DNA of 64,000 nt from JAEZKC01 sp046546375. GTDB lineage: Bacteria; Fibrobacterota; Chitinivibrionia; Chitinivibrionales; Chitinispirillaceae. The translations under genes were made by a program, and so were the position numbers. A model generated the notes under the pieces. That model was given only the letters and a program-made list of their open reading frames with translations, ran no database searches and was not told the origin of the DNA. Below, in pieces: positions 1 to 7,843 of the stretch. The stretch is taken from contig JBKGXV010000005.1 of NCBI GenBank assembly GCA_046546375.1, positions 1-64,000 of the forward strand. Reading direction: 5' to 3'. Position 1 is the first letter of the stretch; every line of letters begins with the position of its first letter.

Positions 1-120
1 GGGTTTTCATTTCCCAGGGCCGCATTTATGCCGGCACTGCAAGGCGGCGCAGCCGCTCCTGAGGTGCTAGACCGAAGTTAGAATTCATCTTCAAAATAAA
101 AAGTGATTTGTATTTGGCCC

Positions 121-160
121 CCTTCGACGCGAGGACTTGCTCAGGACAGGCTTCGACTAC
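121..160. repeat. Degenerate TTCGAC/GCTCAGGA-type intergenic repeat
   Basis: The segment contains CTTCGAC, then GCTCAGGACAGG, then CTTCGAC. This resembles the widespread intergenic repeat in which CTTCGAC is followed by AAGCTCAGGA, but here about ten extra bases separate the two halves. A related sequence, CTGAGTTTGTCGAAG, occurs in the opposite sense near 56927-56954. Only two diverged copies are visible in the window, so family membership is inference. Confidence 0.3.
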
Positions 161-230
161 GATGATTGGCTGATCCCGAAGGAGAACCGGTGCCCATGGC
201 AGGCCCAAAAATCTCTTCTTTTTTCTTTTC

Positions 231-359
231 CTATTTACTCTGGATGGGAGGCATGTCGCAACGATTCATAATCTGTCCCGGACGGATGATACCCCCCTCA
301 GGGGTGAGAAGATGCGGCATGAGTCTGATTCGGTGCATGATGATTGAAAGTTTTTTCAT
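231..359 (-). CDS. Possible 42-residue small protein
   Basis: An ATG at 359 opens a 42-codon frame ending in TAG at 231-233. The product begins MKKLSIIMHR and contains LTPEGGIIRPGQIMNRCDM, with balanced composition and no membrane segment. A GAGGG lies only about two bases before the ATG, too close for an ideal ribosome binding site. It lies downstream of the terminator of the cNMP-binding gene, on the same strand. No family is recognised. It may be chance, although the Gly/Pro/Ile-rich centre reads like protein rather than random sequence. Confidence 0.25.
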   Translation of the reverse strand: MKKLSIIMHRIRLMPHLLTPEGGIIRPGQIMNRCDMPPIQSK

Positions 360-417
360 TGCCCTCGGGGAAAGTCACTGAAAATCGTGGGGGTGCAATA
401 CATATATATTGAAAGAA

Positions 418-436
418 CACGGTCCGGGGGACCGTG
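418..436 (-). terminator. Rho-independent terminator of the cNMP-binding gene
   Basis: CACGGTCC, a GGG loop and GGACCGTG form a perfect 8-bp GC-rich stem. Read on the minus strand it is followed by a T-rich run (TTCTTTCAATATATA). It lies 22 bases past the stop of the minus-strand gene at 459-1247, as expected for its terminator. Confidence 0.6.
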
Positions 437-458
437 GCACCCGGACCTGAACTTCATC

Positions 459-1247
459 TCAAACCACCACATCCGACAGCTTGTTATTCACATTCACCAG
501 CCTCTTGGCCAGAGTTTTGGACATCTCCAGAACCAGCCTGGGACGCAGACGGGAAAGTTTAAGAAACTCCTGCTCGGTCATGCTCTGGACAATGCAGGTA
601 CGCTTGGCGGTGACCGTAGCGGTGCGTATGGAACTGGTAAGAAAACTGAGTTCGCCGAATATCTCACCCGCTGATACCTCACCCACCTCGGTACCCTTGA
701 CCGTCACCACGGCTGCCCCATCCACCAGCTGATAGATCTCAGAGGAATGCTCCCCTTCCTTTATTATGTCCTGACCTGGAGTGAACTGTTTGTGCTGAAA
801 ATCGGGCTGAAGATCTTCCTGGATAAAAGTGGCGGCAAGACGGGCCAGAATGGACTGCTGAACAACTCTGTACTCGCGAAGCAGTTCTTCCTTCGGAGGT
901 TGAGAGGAAAGCTCAGAGTAAAAGGCCTCTTGAGGATAAACGGTGACCCGCGATCCGAACTCAGAGCTGAGACTGAATCCATCCCAGACACAAGGCAAAA
1001 GCTCCACCAGATCCCCTTTGCCCACAAAACGGATCATCTTTTCGCCGCACAGAAGTTTATACATCCCCACATTCACCCTGATGACAGACCCGCTGTATTC
1101 ACTGAAGAGGTCAGTGCCCGCACGGACAGTAAGATCCTGCCCCTCGAGAGATAATCCCTCAAAAATCCTGAACACGATCTCTTTTGATCTGTTGTAGAGC
1201 TCAAGAGTCTCCTGAGAAACTTCGGTGAATGTCAGCATGGTATCCAT
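459..1247 (-). CDS. Cyclic nucleotide-binding domain protein
   Basis: This is a 262-aa soluble protein. The C-terminal half (about 150-235) is a cNMP-binding beta barrel with the phosphate-binding cassette GEIFGEL (194-200) and the conserved Arg (R208, in RTATV), so nucleotide binding looks possible. The N-terminal half (about 28-115) may be a second, degenerate barrel. No HTH follows the barrel, so it is not a standard CRP/FNR regulator and could be a sensor or partner subunit. The ATG at 1247 has AAGGAG eight bases upstream and a good sigma-70-type promoter at 1279-1307. It appears monocistronic, with a terminator at 418-436. The ligand and partner cannot be seen from sequence. Confidence 0.85.
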   Translation of the reverse strand: MDTMLTFTEVSQETLELYNRSKEIVFRIFEGLSLEGQDLTVRAGTDLFSEYSGSVIRVNVGMYKLLCGEKMIRFVGKGDLVELLPCVWDGFSLSSEFGSRVTVYPQEAFYSELSSQPPKEELLREYRVVQQSILARLAATFIQEDLQPDFQHKQFTPGQDIIKEGEHSSEIYQLVDGAAVVTVKGTEVGEVSAGEIFGELSFLTSSIRTATVTAKRTCIVQSMTEQEFLKLSRLRPRLVLEMSKTLAKRLVNVNNKLSDVVV

Positions 1248-1278
1248 TACTCATCTCCTTTTGTTCTGCATTTCCTAG

Positions 1279-1307
1279 ATTGTACAAAGGGAACGGGGAG
1301 TTGTCCA
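1279..1307 (-). promoter_or_regulatory. Sigma-70-type promoter for the cNMP-binding gene
   Basis: Reading the minus strand, TGGACA (1302-1307) and TACAAT (1279-1284) are separated by exactly 17 bases. They match five of six consensus bases each. The predicted start lies about 25 bases upstream of the AAGGAG ribosome binding site and the ATG at 1247. Confidence 0.6.
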
Positions 1308-1417
1308 GCTGAACGTGCTGATCGGATTTCAAACCGCTCTACACAGCTTCGGCACGCTATTCGCACCTTACGGTATTGGAGACGCTGGATTCACTTCAAT
1401 CCCGGGGGAGAGAGAAA

Positions 1418-1747
1418 ATGCTCAAAAAGAAAATGAAATGCGAGATACTGGGGCGGGAAATCGCAAAAAGGTTGAAGACCGTGAAAAAGCTCAAAAAAAT
1501 GGAACCTCGGAGTTTCGGTCCGGCAAGAATTGCTGCTCTGGCAATAGGCTCCTGCGCCACCGGGGCCTTTGCAGCAGGAGCTCTTGCAATAGGAACTCTT
1601 GCTATCATGCGCCTGAAGGTGAAAAGCTTTCTGCTGGCAAACTCGGAAATCGGCAGAATGAAAATAAAGGATCTGCGGATTGAAAACCTGAACGTGGAGG
1701 CGAAGGCAAGACCGGCCCACGGCAAATGCAAAAGATTTAAAGTGTAA
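1418..1747 (+). CDS. Small Ala/Gly-rich membrane-associated protein
   Basis: This is a 109-aa protein. The ATG at 1418 is chosen because GGGGGAG sits seven bases upstream; an in-frame TTG at 1376 lacks one. Residues 1-35 are strongly basic (MLKKKMK, KRLKTVKKLKKM). Residues about 38-65 form a small-residue hydrophobic stretch with GALAIGTLAI-type repetition. The C-terminus carries short alternating repeats (IGRMKIKDLRIENLNV), suggesting a small beta-ladder after a glycine-zipper-like membrane hairpin. I know no characterised family. It stands alone between a divergent cNMP-binding gene and a convergent hydrolase. Confidence 0.6.
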   Translation: MLKKKMKCEILGREIAKRLKTVKKLKKMEPRSFGPARIAALAIGSCATGAFAAGALAIGTLAIMRLKVKSFLLANSEIGRMKIKDLRIENLNVEAKARPAHGKCKRFKV

Positions 1748-1947
1748 GGACCTTTACCTTTTACCGTTTGCCGCTGTTCGTTCCGGGGCCGGCCCGAACT
1801 ATAAAATCCGATTACTCTTCCCTGACTCTCTGCGTTTTAGTCTCTCCGCTTTATTTGTCTAATATGCATCGGAATAGAAAAAATACGCTGACTTCGCCGA
1901 GGTCTGCGTTATCTGCCTGTCTCATCTTTCAACAGACCACAAACAAC

Positions 1948-2649
1948 TCACTCTACCTTGAAACACCCTCTTTTCAGAAAATGCAGCGTCTGCTCGATCA
2001 CTTTTTCATTCCGCATCATGAAAGTATGAGTGACCGGCACAACCACATGGTCTTTCATTCCCTCCAGACGGGTATTTTCAACCGATACCTTACCGTCATC
2101 CCTACCCTTGATTATAATTGAATTGATCAGATTTATGCTGCGTGTTCCGGCAATGACACCGAATTCGCAGTCCGGAGCCGGCAGCAAATTGACCAAACTT
2201 GCGGAATCGGTTCTGAGCTTTTTGAGATTATCACCCAGTACTGCATCTGCTTTGATTTTAGTCAGAAAATCCGCCACTTCACTCCCCCTGTTGGGAGGCC
2301 CCATCATCACAACTCTTCCCGCACTTTCAATCTCGTGGTTCGCAAACAGATGACGGACTATTATGCCCCCCATGGAATGGGTGACAAAATGAATTTTCTT
2401 TACCTTTGCTTCCAAAGAATCGACTCGGGGAAACACAAGCGAATCAGCCACATCGTCAATGGAGGTTTTTGTCGACTGATAGTCGACATTCACCACCAGA
2501 TACCCGCTGTCCTTCATGTGCTTCTCCATCTTCTCCATGGAAGAGGAAGATCTTCCCAGACCGTGAAGCAGTATAACAGCCTCCTGAGACTGCGTCCGGG
2601 CGCAGACGGCAGGAAACATCATGAACACAAGGAGAAGACAATACTTCAC
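1948..2649 (-). CDS. Secreted alpha/beta hydrolase (lipase/acylhydrolase-like)
   Basis: This is a 233-aa alpha/beta-hydrolase. The GTG at 2649 is chosen because AAGGAAGAGG precedes it and the resulting N-terminus (VKYCLLLVFMMFPAVCA) is a clean signal peptide; a longer frame would overlap the upstream gene. It shows the oxyanion motif HGLG (29-32), the nucleophile elbow THSMGG with Ser92, and the PPNRGS segment common in triacylglycerol-lipase and PGAP1-like hydrolases. Asp183/184 and a C-terminal His (201 or 208) could complete the triad. It should act in the periplasm or outside the cell. The cobalamin adenosyltransferase stop lies ten bases upstream, so the two are probably co-transcribed without an obvious functional link. 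The substrate is unknown. Confidence 0.85.
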   Translation of the reverse strand: MKYCLLLVFMMFPAVCARTQSQEAVILLHGLGRSSSSMEKMEKHMKDSGYLVVNVDYQSTKTSIDDVADSLVFPRVDSLEAKVKKIHFVTHSMGGIIVRHLFANHEIESAGRVVMMGPPNRGSEVADFLTKIKADAVLGDNLKKLRTDSASLVNLLPAPDCEFGVIAGTRSINLINSIIIKGRDDGKVSVENTRLEGMKDHVVVPVTHTFMMRNEKVIEQTLHFLKRGCFKVE

Positions 2650-2659
2650 CCCTCTTCCT

Positions 2660-3166
2660 TCAGAATTCGATACCACGCCTGGCCTCGACACCTTTCTCGT
2701 AATAATGCTTCACTTCCCGCATTTCAGTCACCAAGTCAGCCTTTTCGACAAGATCAGGAGTTGCATTTCGACCGGTGAACACCAGTTCTGTTTTTTCTGG
2801 ACAGTTTTCAACCAGTCTGAACACTTTTCGGGGATCGAGCAGTCCCCAATGCAGCGCAGTACAGAGTTCATCCACCACAACTACCGCATACATCCCCATC
2901 CTCACCGCTTTTTCAACTTCTTTGAAACCATTCTGCGCAGAAACAATATCCTCGTCGGAGGGCTTGCCGGTAACAAACTCACCAGTCCCGAACTGCCTGA
3001 AAGTGACCCTGTCCTCCAGTAACTTGAACACTTCAGCTTCCGCAGTGGGAGTATTCTTCATCAGCTGGGCAAAGAACACTTTCATCCCCGCCCCTGCAGC
3101 CCTGACCGCAAGTCCCACAGCAGCAGTGGTCTTGCCCTTACCATCTCCAGTGTAGATATGTAGCAT
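2660..3166 (-). CDS. cobO: Cob(I)yrinic acid a,c-diamide adenosyltransferase
   Basis: This 168-aa protein belongs to the CobA/CobO/BtuR family, which transfers the adenosyl group of ATP to cobalt in cobalamin synthesis or salvage. The P-loop TGDGKGKTT lies at residues 6-14, followed by the family motifs VVVDELCTALHWGL and FTGRN, and the typical ending RRGIEF. ATG at 3166 is preferred over a TTG 24 bases upstream because GGAG lies seven bases before it. No other cobalamin biosynthesis gene is visible, so a salvage role is likely. The roughly 300-bp leader shows no B12-box consensus. Confidence 0.93.
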   Translation of the reverse strand: MLHIYTGDGKGKTTAAVGLAVRAAGAGMKVFFAQLMKNTPTAEAEVFKLLEDRVTFRQFGTGEFVTGKPSDEDIVSAQNGFKEVEKAVRMGMYAVVVVDELCTALHWGLLDPRKVFRLVENCPEKTELVFTGRNATPDLVEKADLVTEMREVKHYYEKGVEARRGIEF

Positions 3167-3467
3167 GGGCTTACTCCGTTCAGCGTTCAAGATTCAATTT
3201 TCAGAGTTAAAAACAAAGCGTGTGCTCCCCAGCCCGGAATCCTCAAAATCCTGCGAAAGAGAGCACCTGTCACCCCCACCGGCATCTCCGCCGGAACGAT
3301 CAGAAACCTGTCAAAAGATAGCAGAATACAAGAAATATATCTCCTGCCAGAAACCAAGCAGTGGGCAAGCACAACAAGAGAAGCACCCAATGATACGGCA
3401 CACACGAGGCACTCATCAACCCCACAAATCAAATGGGCAGCTTTGCGCTGCAAGAGCATTGCTTCAC
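3167..3467. other. Intergenic gap between gnd and cobO
   Basis: This 300-base gap contains the doubtful 90-codon minus-strand frame listed separately. A distant 6-bp pairing (GTGCTC with GAGCAC) lies near 3215-3275 on the minus strand. I see no cobalamin riboswitch box and no repeat. Confidence 0.4.
3187..3459 (-). CDS. Doubtful 90-residue hydrophobic ORF
   Basis: The frame from the ATG at 3459 encodes a hydrophobic product with two possible membrane stretches (LVCAVSLGASLVVLAHCLV and ISCILLSFDRFLIVP). A GTG 12 bases upstream would overlap the gnd stop as GTGA, suggesting coupling. Against it, codon use is heavy in TTG, GTT, CTT and TGT, unlike neighbouring genes, and no family is recognisable. 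It may be non-coding leader sequence of cobO. Confidence 0.22.
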   Translation of the reverse strand: MLLQRKAAHLICGVDECLVCAVSLGASLVVLAHCLVSGRRYISCILLSFDRFLIVPAEMPVGVTGALFRRILRIPGWGAHALFLTLKIES

Positions 3468-4925
3468 TCACACCGAATAGGAACCGGCAGCAGTATCTCC
3501 CCCTCTTCCGGTCCAGTTGGTATGGAAAAACTGCCCGCGAGGCTTGTCCACCCGCTCATAAGTATGAGCCCCGAAATAATCCCTCTGAGCCTGAATCAGA
3601 TTAGCCGAGGAGTGAGGACATCTGTAACCGTCATAAAAACTCAATGCGCTGCTGAAAGCGGGAACAGGCATTCCGGAATCAACTGCCGCACTTATCACCC
3701 TTCTCCATGACTTCTGGCACTGAGCCAGAACGCCTCTGAAATACTCGTTAAGCAGCAGCGATTCCAGTGCAGGATTATGCTGATAGGCTTCCTTAATTTT
3801 ATCCAGAAAAACACTGCGTATGATACATCCCCCGCGCCACATCATGGCGATATCCCCGAAATCCAACTCCCATACATATTCCTGAGCCGCATTCTTCATA
3901 AGTATGAAACCCTGAGCATAAGAGATGATTTTAGAAGCCAGAAGCGCCTTGCGGATATCCTCCACGAATTCATCTTTATCACCGGAAAAGGAAACCGGCG
4001 GTCCGGACAAAGCCGAGGAAGCCACCGCTCTCTCTTCAGTGAGCATAGACAGCGCCCGAGCGTAAACAGCTTCGGAAATGAGTGTGACCGGCACTCCCAG
4101 CTCGAGAGAATTGATTCCCGTCCACTTGCCGGTCCCTTTCTGCCCTGCGGCATCAAGAATTTTTTCCAGAAGAGGAACACCATCCACATCTTTATTACCC
4201 AGAATGTCACCAGTGATCTCCACCAGATAACTGTCAAGCTCAGTCTTGTTCCACTCCCTGAAAATTCCTCTCATACGGGGATAGTCCATACCAAGCAGAT
4301 TTCTGAGCAGAAAGTAGGCTTCACTTATGATCTGCATATCACCGTATTCGATACCGTTGTGGATCATTTTGACATAGTGCCCGGCTCCATCGGAACCGAC
4401 CCAGTTGCAGCAGGGTTCCCCATCGGGTGTTTTGGCACAGATGGACTGAAATATGTTCTTCAACAGCGGCCATGCCTGAGGATCACCACCAGGCATAATG
4501 GAGGGACCGTGCCGTGCCCCCTCCTCTCCTCCCGAGATACCTGTCCCGCAGAAAACAATCCCCTTTTCGCTGAGAAAACGGGTGCGCCTTACAGTGTCTT
4601 TGAAAAAACTGTTCCCTCCATCAATAATGCAGTCTCCCTCTTCGAGAAAAGGAAGGAGCTGCTCTATAAAGCTGTCAATGGCCGGACCGGCCTTGACCAT
4701 GAGCATCACTTTACGAGGACGGGAAAGAAGCGAACAGAACTGCTCAATGGAATGAGAGCCCAGGATGGTTTCCCTGCCGGTAGCGGGACCATTTATGAAA
4801 TCATCGACTTTGGAAACGGTTCTGTTGTACACAACAACCCTGAATCCATGGTCATTCATATTGAGAATGAGATTCTGCCCCATGACAGCTAAACCAATTA
4901 CTCCGATATCCCCTTTACCTTCCAT
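3468..4925 (-). CDS. gnd: 6-phosphogluconate dehydrogenase, decarboxylating
   Basis: This is a 485-aa cytosolic enzyme that oxidises 6-phosphogluconate to ribulose 5-phosphate and CO2, reducing NADP+. Motifs: the dinucleotide fold GLAVMGQNL near the N-terminus, DGGNSFFKDT, the substrate loop GTGISGGEEGARHGPSIMPG, the catalytic Lys/Asn segment VKMIHNGIEYGDMQ, GTGKWT, and a C-terminal YFGAHTYERVD. Length fits the long, E. coli-like class. GGAG lies seven bases before the ATG. It follows gluconokinase by 37 bases, so gluconate would be phosphorylated and oxidised by adjacent products. Confidence 0.97.
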   Translation of the reverse strand: MEGKGDIGVIGLAVMGQNLILNMNDHGFRVVVYNRTVSKVDDFINGPATGRETILGSHSIEQFCSLLSRPRKVMLMVKAGPAIDSFIEQLLPFLEEGDCIIDGGNSFFKDTVRRTRFLSEKGIVFCGTGISGGEEGARHGPSIMPGGDPQAWPLLKNIFQSICAKTPDGEPCCNWVGSDGAGHYVKMIHNGIEYGDMQIISEAYFLLRNLLGMDYPRMRGIFREWNKTELDSYLVEITGDILGNKDVDGVPLLEKILDAAGQKGTGKWTGINSLELGVPVTLISEAVYARALSMLTEERAVASSALSGPPVSFSGDKDEFVEDIRKALLASKIISYAQGFILMKNAAQEYVWELDFGDIAMMWRGGCIIRSVFLDKIKEAYQHNPALESLLLNEYFRGVLAQCQKSWRRVISAAVDSGMPVPAFSSALSFYDGYRCPHSSANLIQAQRDYFGAHTYERVDKPRGQFFHTNWTGRGGDTAAGSYSV

Positions 4926-4962
4926 CGGAACATCTCCTTTCAGCAGTTCTCATTTATCAGTT

Positions 4963-5454
4963 TTACTGTTTTCTGATCCAGTCCACAATCGATTCCACAA
5001 CACGCTCCGGAGAATACGCTGCATCTGTAACGAATGCGTCTTCAGGTTCCTGCAGATCCGCATACTGGGACTCTAGAAGGGATGAAGGCATAAAATGGCC
5101 ACTTCTGCCCGCCATTCTCCTTATCACCGCCTCATAATCACATTTCAAATATATGAAACGAACCTGATCACGGTTCTGACCTGCCAGAGCCGCCCTGTAG
5201 GACTGTTTGAGCGCCGAACAGGCAAGCACCATGTCTTCACCTCTACCAAGCGTATCCTCTATCAAACGGCCGAGTGTACGAAGCCAGGGCATTCTGTCCT
5301 CATCCCTTAACGCATACCCCTTCATCATCTTCTCTATATTTTTTTCCGGATGATAATCATCAGCATCAATGAATGAAATATTCAATCTAGAGGCAAGCAT
5401 CGAGCCAACAGTCGTTTTGCCGCACCCGGCAACCCCCATCACCACATACACCAT
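4963..5454 (-). CDS. gntK: Gluconokinase
   Basis: This is a 163-aa P-loop kinase that phosphorylates D-gluconate at C6, feeding Gnd encoded just downstream. GVAGCGKTT (7-15) is the ATP-binding loop. DADDYHPEKNIEKM and LRDEDRMPWL are diagnostic substrate-binding segments of GntK. Its ATG shares one base with the TGA of the upstream pdxB (TGATG), indicating translational coupling. No gluconate permease is visible nearby. Confidence 0.95.
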   Translation of the reverse strand: MVYVVMGVAGCGKTTVGSMLASRLNISFIDADDYHPEKNIEKMMKGYALRDEDRMPWLRTLGRLIEDTLGRGEDMVLACSALKQSYRAALAGQNRDQVRFIYLKCDYEAVIRRMAGRSGHFMPSSLLESQYADLQEPEDAFVTDAAYSPERVVESIVDWIRKQ

Positions 5455-6614
5455 CAGCCAACCTTCATATCACTTTCGCCTTCAAACTTCACTTCGAAAC
5501 GCAGATCCTTCAAAACAGCAGCCTGCTTGTGGTGCTTTTTATCCAAAGTTACAGTGAAATGGGGAAATTCCAGCCTTTTTGGATAATCTTTTCTGAGTTC
5601 TTCGAAGAATCTGGCCTGCTGATCCTTCTGAATCGAAAAAATCTGCCTGAACTGCTCATCATCCTCCATAATAGGATACGCACTCTGTACTGCATCGTAT
5701 AACGGATTCTCACTCGAGGTCAAATCTACCTGTTCTGTTTCGGTACAGAGAGAACAGAACCTGGCAGACCAGGAAGGGGTTTTGAAGAAAAACGCGCACA
5801 TGCTTTCATAGATCATTTCCGTACCCCTGAGCTTACCATCCAGAGAATACCCCGCTATATGCGGTGTGGCAACATCGGCAAGCTTGACCATATCTAAATT
5901 GATCTGAGGTTCATTCTCAAACACATCCAACACAACCGGTCCGAGTTGATCGCGCACCGTACGAAAACTCTTTTCATCAATAACTTTACCTCTGGATGTG
6001 TTTATCAGGGCAGCACCTCTTTTCATTTGCGTGACAAACTGACTATCCACCATATGATACGTAGGGTAAGGGTCTGAAGAGATTAAAGGTATATGCAGAG
6101 AAACAATATCGCACTTTTCTAGAACCTCTTCCAGAGGACGGTAGATTTCCTGCCCCGTAAGATCTCGCTTCGGAGGATCATTGAGAATACAATCCATCCC
6201 CACAGCCCGTGCCAATCGGCATACCCTGCTGCCCACGTTTCCCACGCCTATCACACCCAGTTTCATCTCTTTCGGATCGCGTTCCATTTTCAGAGCAATC
6301 TGCAGAATGGAAGCAATCACATACTCTGTCACGGAATCAGCATTGGAACCCGGAGCGTGAGCAAAACCGATACAGTTCTGCTCCAGATATTCAAGATCCA
6401 CATGATCCACACCAATCGTTGCACTGGCCACAAATCTTACCGGTGTCCCCTCAAGCAGTTCCCTGTTCACCGGCGTCACCGAACGAACCAGAAGAATCTG
6501 TGCATCCTGAAGAATACTGCGGTTGATTCTGTAGCTTGGAACTTTTACAACAGTACCGATATCAGAAAAAGCGTTTTCTACCTCTAAAATATTCTGATCT
6601 GCGACAATTTTCAT
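5454..6614 (-). CDS. pdxB: 4-phosphoerythronate dehydrogenase
   Basis: This is a 386-aa D-isomer-specific 2-hydroxyacid dehydrogenase that oxidises 4-phosphoerythronate in the DXP-dependent pyridoxal phosphate pathway. The NAD fold GVGNVGSRV lies near residue 124. NTSRGK carries the substrate Arg, FENEP the catalytic Glu and TPHIAGYSLDGKLRGT the catalytic His together with the PdxB-specific stretch. A C-terminal dimerisation extension separates it from SerA and glyoxylate reductases. It heads the pdxB-gntK-gnd run, a cofactor gene linked to pentose metabolism (erythrose 4-phosphate is the precursor). Confidence 0.92.
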   Translation of the reverse strand: MKIVADQNILEVENAFSDIGTVVKVPSYRINRSILQDAQILLVRSVTPVNRELLEGTPVRFVASATIGVDHVDLEYLEQNCIGFAHAPGSNADSVTEYVIASILQIALKMERDPKEMKLGVIGVGNVGSRVCRLARAVGMDCILNDPPKRDLTGQEIYRPLEEVLEKCDIVSLHIPLISSDPYPTYHMVDSQFVTQMKRGAALINTSRGKVIDEKSFRTVRDQLGPVVLDVFENEPQINLDMVKLADVATPHIAGYSLDGKLRGTEMIYESMCAFFFKTPSWSARFCSLCTETEQVDLTSSENPLYDAVQSAYPIMEDDEQFRQIFSIQKDQQARFFEELRKDYPKRLEFPHFTVTLDKKHHKQAAVLKDLRFEVKFEGESDMKVG

Positions 6615-6865
6615 TTTAAGACCAAACCGTGAGCAACTTTTCGAAAAAAGAGATAAATCATTTCAAAATAACTCTTTTCTGATCCTGATATGCCGAATTT
6701 CTGCATTTATCCATAAATCCGATTTTAGAACAACTGCATTAATTTCATATCGCTTCTTCTCGTAACCGTTTTCAAGAACTATTTTCTGAATCAAAGCTCA
6801 AAGAAGAGCAGAATGTGCTTTTTTCATATGCCAAGGGGCAGTATCATTCCATACAGGGTAGATAA

Positions 6866-7807
6866 ATGAAACCAGTTCACATAAGAGATTACGATTTACT
6901 TGTTATAGGAGAAAGCTTTGTCGAATTGCGCTGTGATGGTGATGTGGCCTTAAGCCGGCATTTCGAAAAAGAAATGGGCGGAGCGGATCTTACAGTAGCC
7001 GCCACTGCAGCTCGCCTTGGGTCGGGAGTGCAGCTGCTTTCAGCCATTGCCCGCGATTCATTCCACACCTTCATCCGCGAACAGCTCCTCTCCCAGGGAA
7101 TCAATATCGATCATGTGATCACTACCCAGGGCTATAACGGCATCTATTTTACAAGCAGCAGAAACCCCCAGCAGCGCGAATACCTGGTTCATCACCCCGG
7201 AACTGCTTCCCAAAGCATCCTGCCCTCCATGATCTATGACGATCTGGTGGAAAACTGCAAAATAGTCTACGCATCAAGTGAACTGCAGTCGGTATCCAAA
7301 GCCGCCCGGCACACAGTCTTCAAAGCCTTCCATTTTGCTCATGCCAACAACATCATGGTTGCCTATGATCCCAACCTGCGCCTTCAGCGCTGGTCTCTTG
7401 ATGACGCAAAGGAAAGCCTGTGGAGCGTCCTGCCGCTGATAGACGTCATCTTCCCCTCTTCACCGGAGGAATCCAAGGCACTTTTCGGCTATGAAAGGCC
7501 TCTGGATGTGATCGGGTTTCTTTGGGACAGGGGTATCGATATTGTCGTGGTGAAAATGGGAGAAGGTGGCTGCATGGTAGGCTACGGCGGCAAAGTGAAG
7601 GAATTCCAGCTCCCGGAACTTCAGGAACCCATAAAGAATCCCACCCTCATAGGAAGTGCCTTCAACGGAGGATTTCTGCACAGTATCGCACGGGGATATG
7701 ATCCGTTTTCAGCTGCACAGCTTGCCAACTCGGTTGCCCTTTACAAGGGAATCAAAGGGGGCGGGATCGAATCACTGCCCACATCGGATGATCTCAAGGG
7801 CGGATAA
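6866..7807 (+). CDS. PfkB-family sugar kinase homologue lacking the catalytic Asp
   Basis: This 313-aa ribokinase-fold protein resembles 2-keto-3-deoxygluconate and fructokinases. The first PfkB signature region is present (MGGADLTVAATAARLG at 37-52), as are AYDPNLR (166-172) and the VVVKMGEGG strand (227-235). The second signature, normally GAGDxFxxGF, reads L-I-G-S-A-F-N-G-G-F at 261-270. The catalytic base Asp is therefore Ser264, encoded by AGT at about 7652, and the anion-hole Gly-Ala is Leu-Ile. The reading frame is otherwise intact, so this is not simple decay. It may bind sugar without phosphorylating it, or act as a regulatory or structural protein. It is divergent from pdxB-gntK-gnd. 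AGGGTAG before the ATG is a weak ribosome binding site. Confidence 0.85.
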   Translation: MKPVHIRDYDLLVIGESFVELRCDGDVALSRHFEKEMGGADLTVAATAARLGSGVQLLSAIARDSFHTFIREQLLSQGINIDHVITTQGYNGIYFTSSRNPQQREYLVHHPGTASQSILPSMIYDDLVENCKIVYASSELQSVSKAARHTVFKAFHFAHANNIMVAYDPNLRLQRWSLDDAKESLWSVLPLIDVIFPSSPEESKALFGYERPLDVIGFLWDRGIDIVVVKMGEGGCMVGYGGKVKEFQLPELQEPIKNPTLIGSAFNGGFLHSIARGYDPFSAAQLANSVALYKGIKGGGIESLPTSDDLKGG

Positions 7808-7843
7808 GAACGTTTTTAACTCACATATTCCAAGCCGAAAAGA

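Larger units (their letters stand above)
1..458. other. Gene-poor left edge
   Basis: No convincing long gene is present. The stretch holds a repeat-like motif at about 121-160, a 42-codon minus-strand ORF at 231-359 and a perfect hairpin at 418-436 that probably terminates the cNMP-binding gene to its right. The remainder shows nothing I can name. Confidence 0.5.

Noticed and set aside
3167..3467. Possible cobalamin riboswitch before cobO
   Set aside because: I looked for the B12-box and the GCCACTG and GGGAA elements on the minus strand and did not find them; only a distant 6-bp pairing exists.
3777..4892. 371-codon plus-strand frame antisense to gnd
   Set aside because: It lies wholly inside the strongly supported gnd gene on the opposite strand, with no family features; it is a shadow of the real coding frame.
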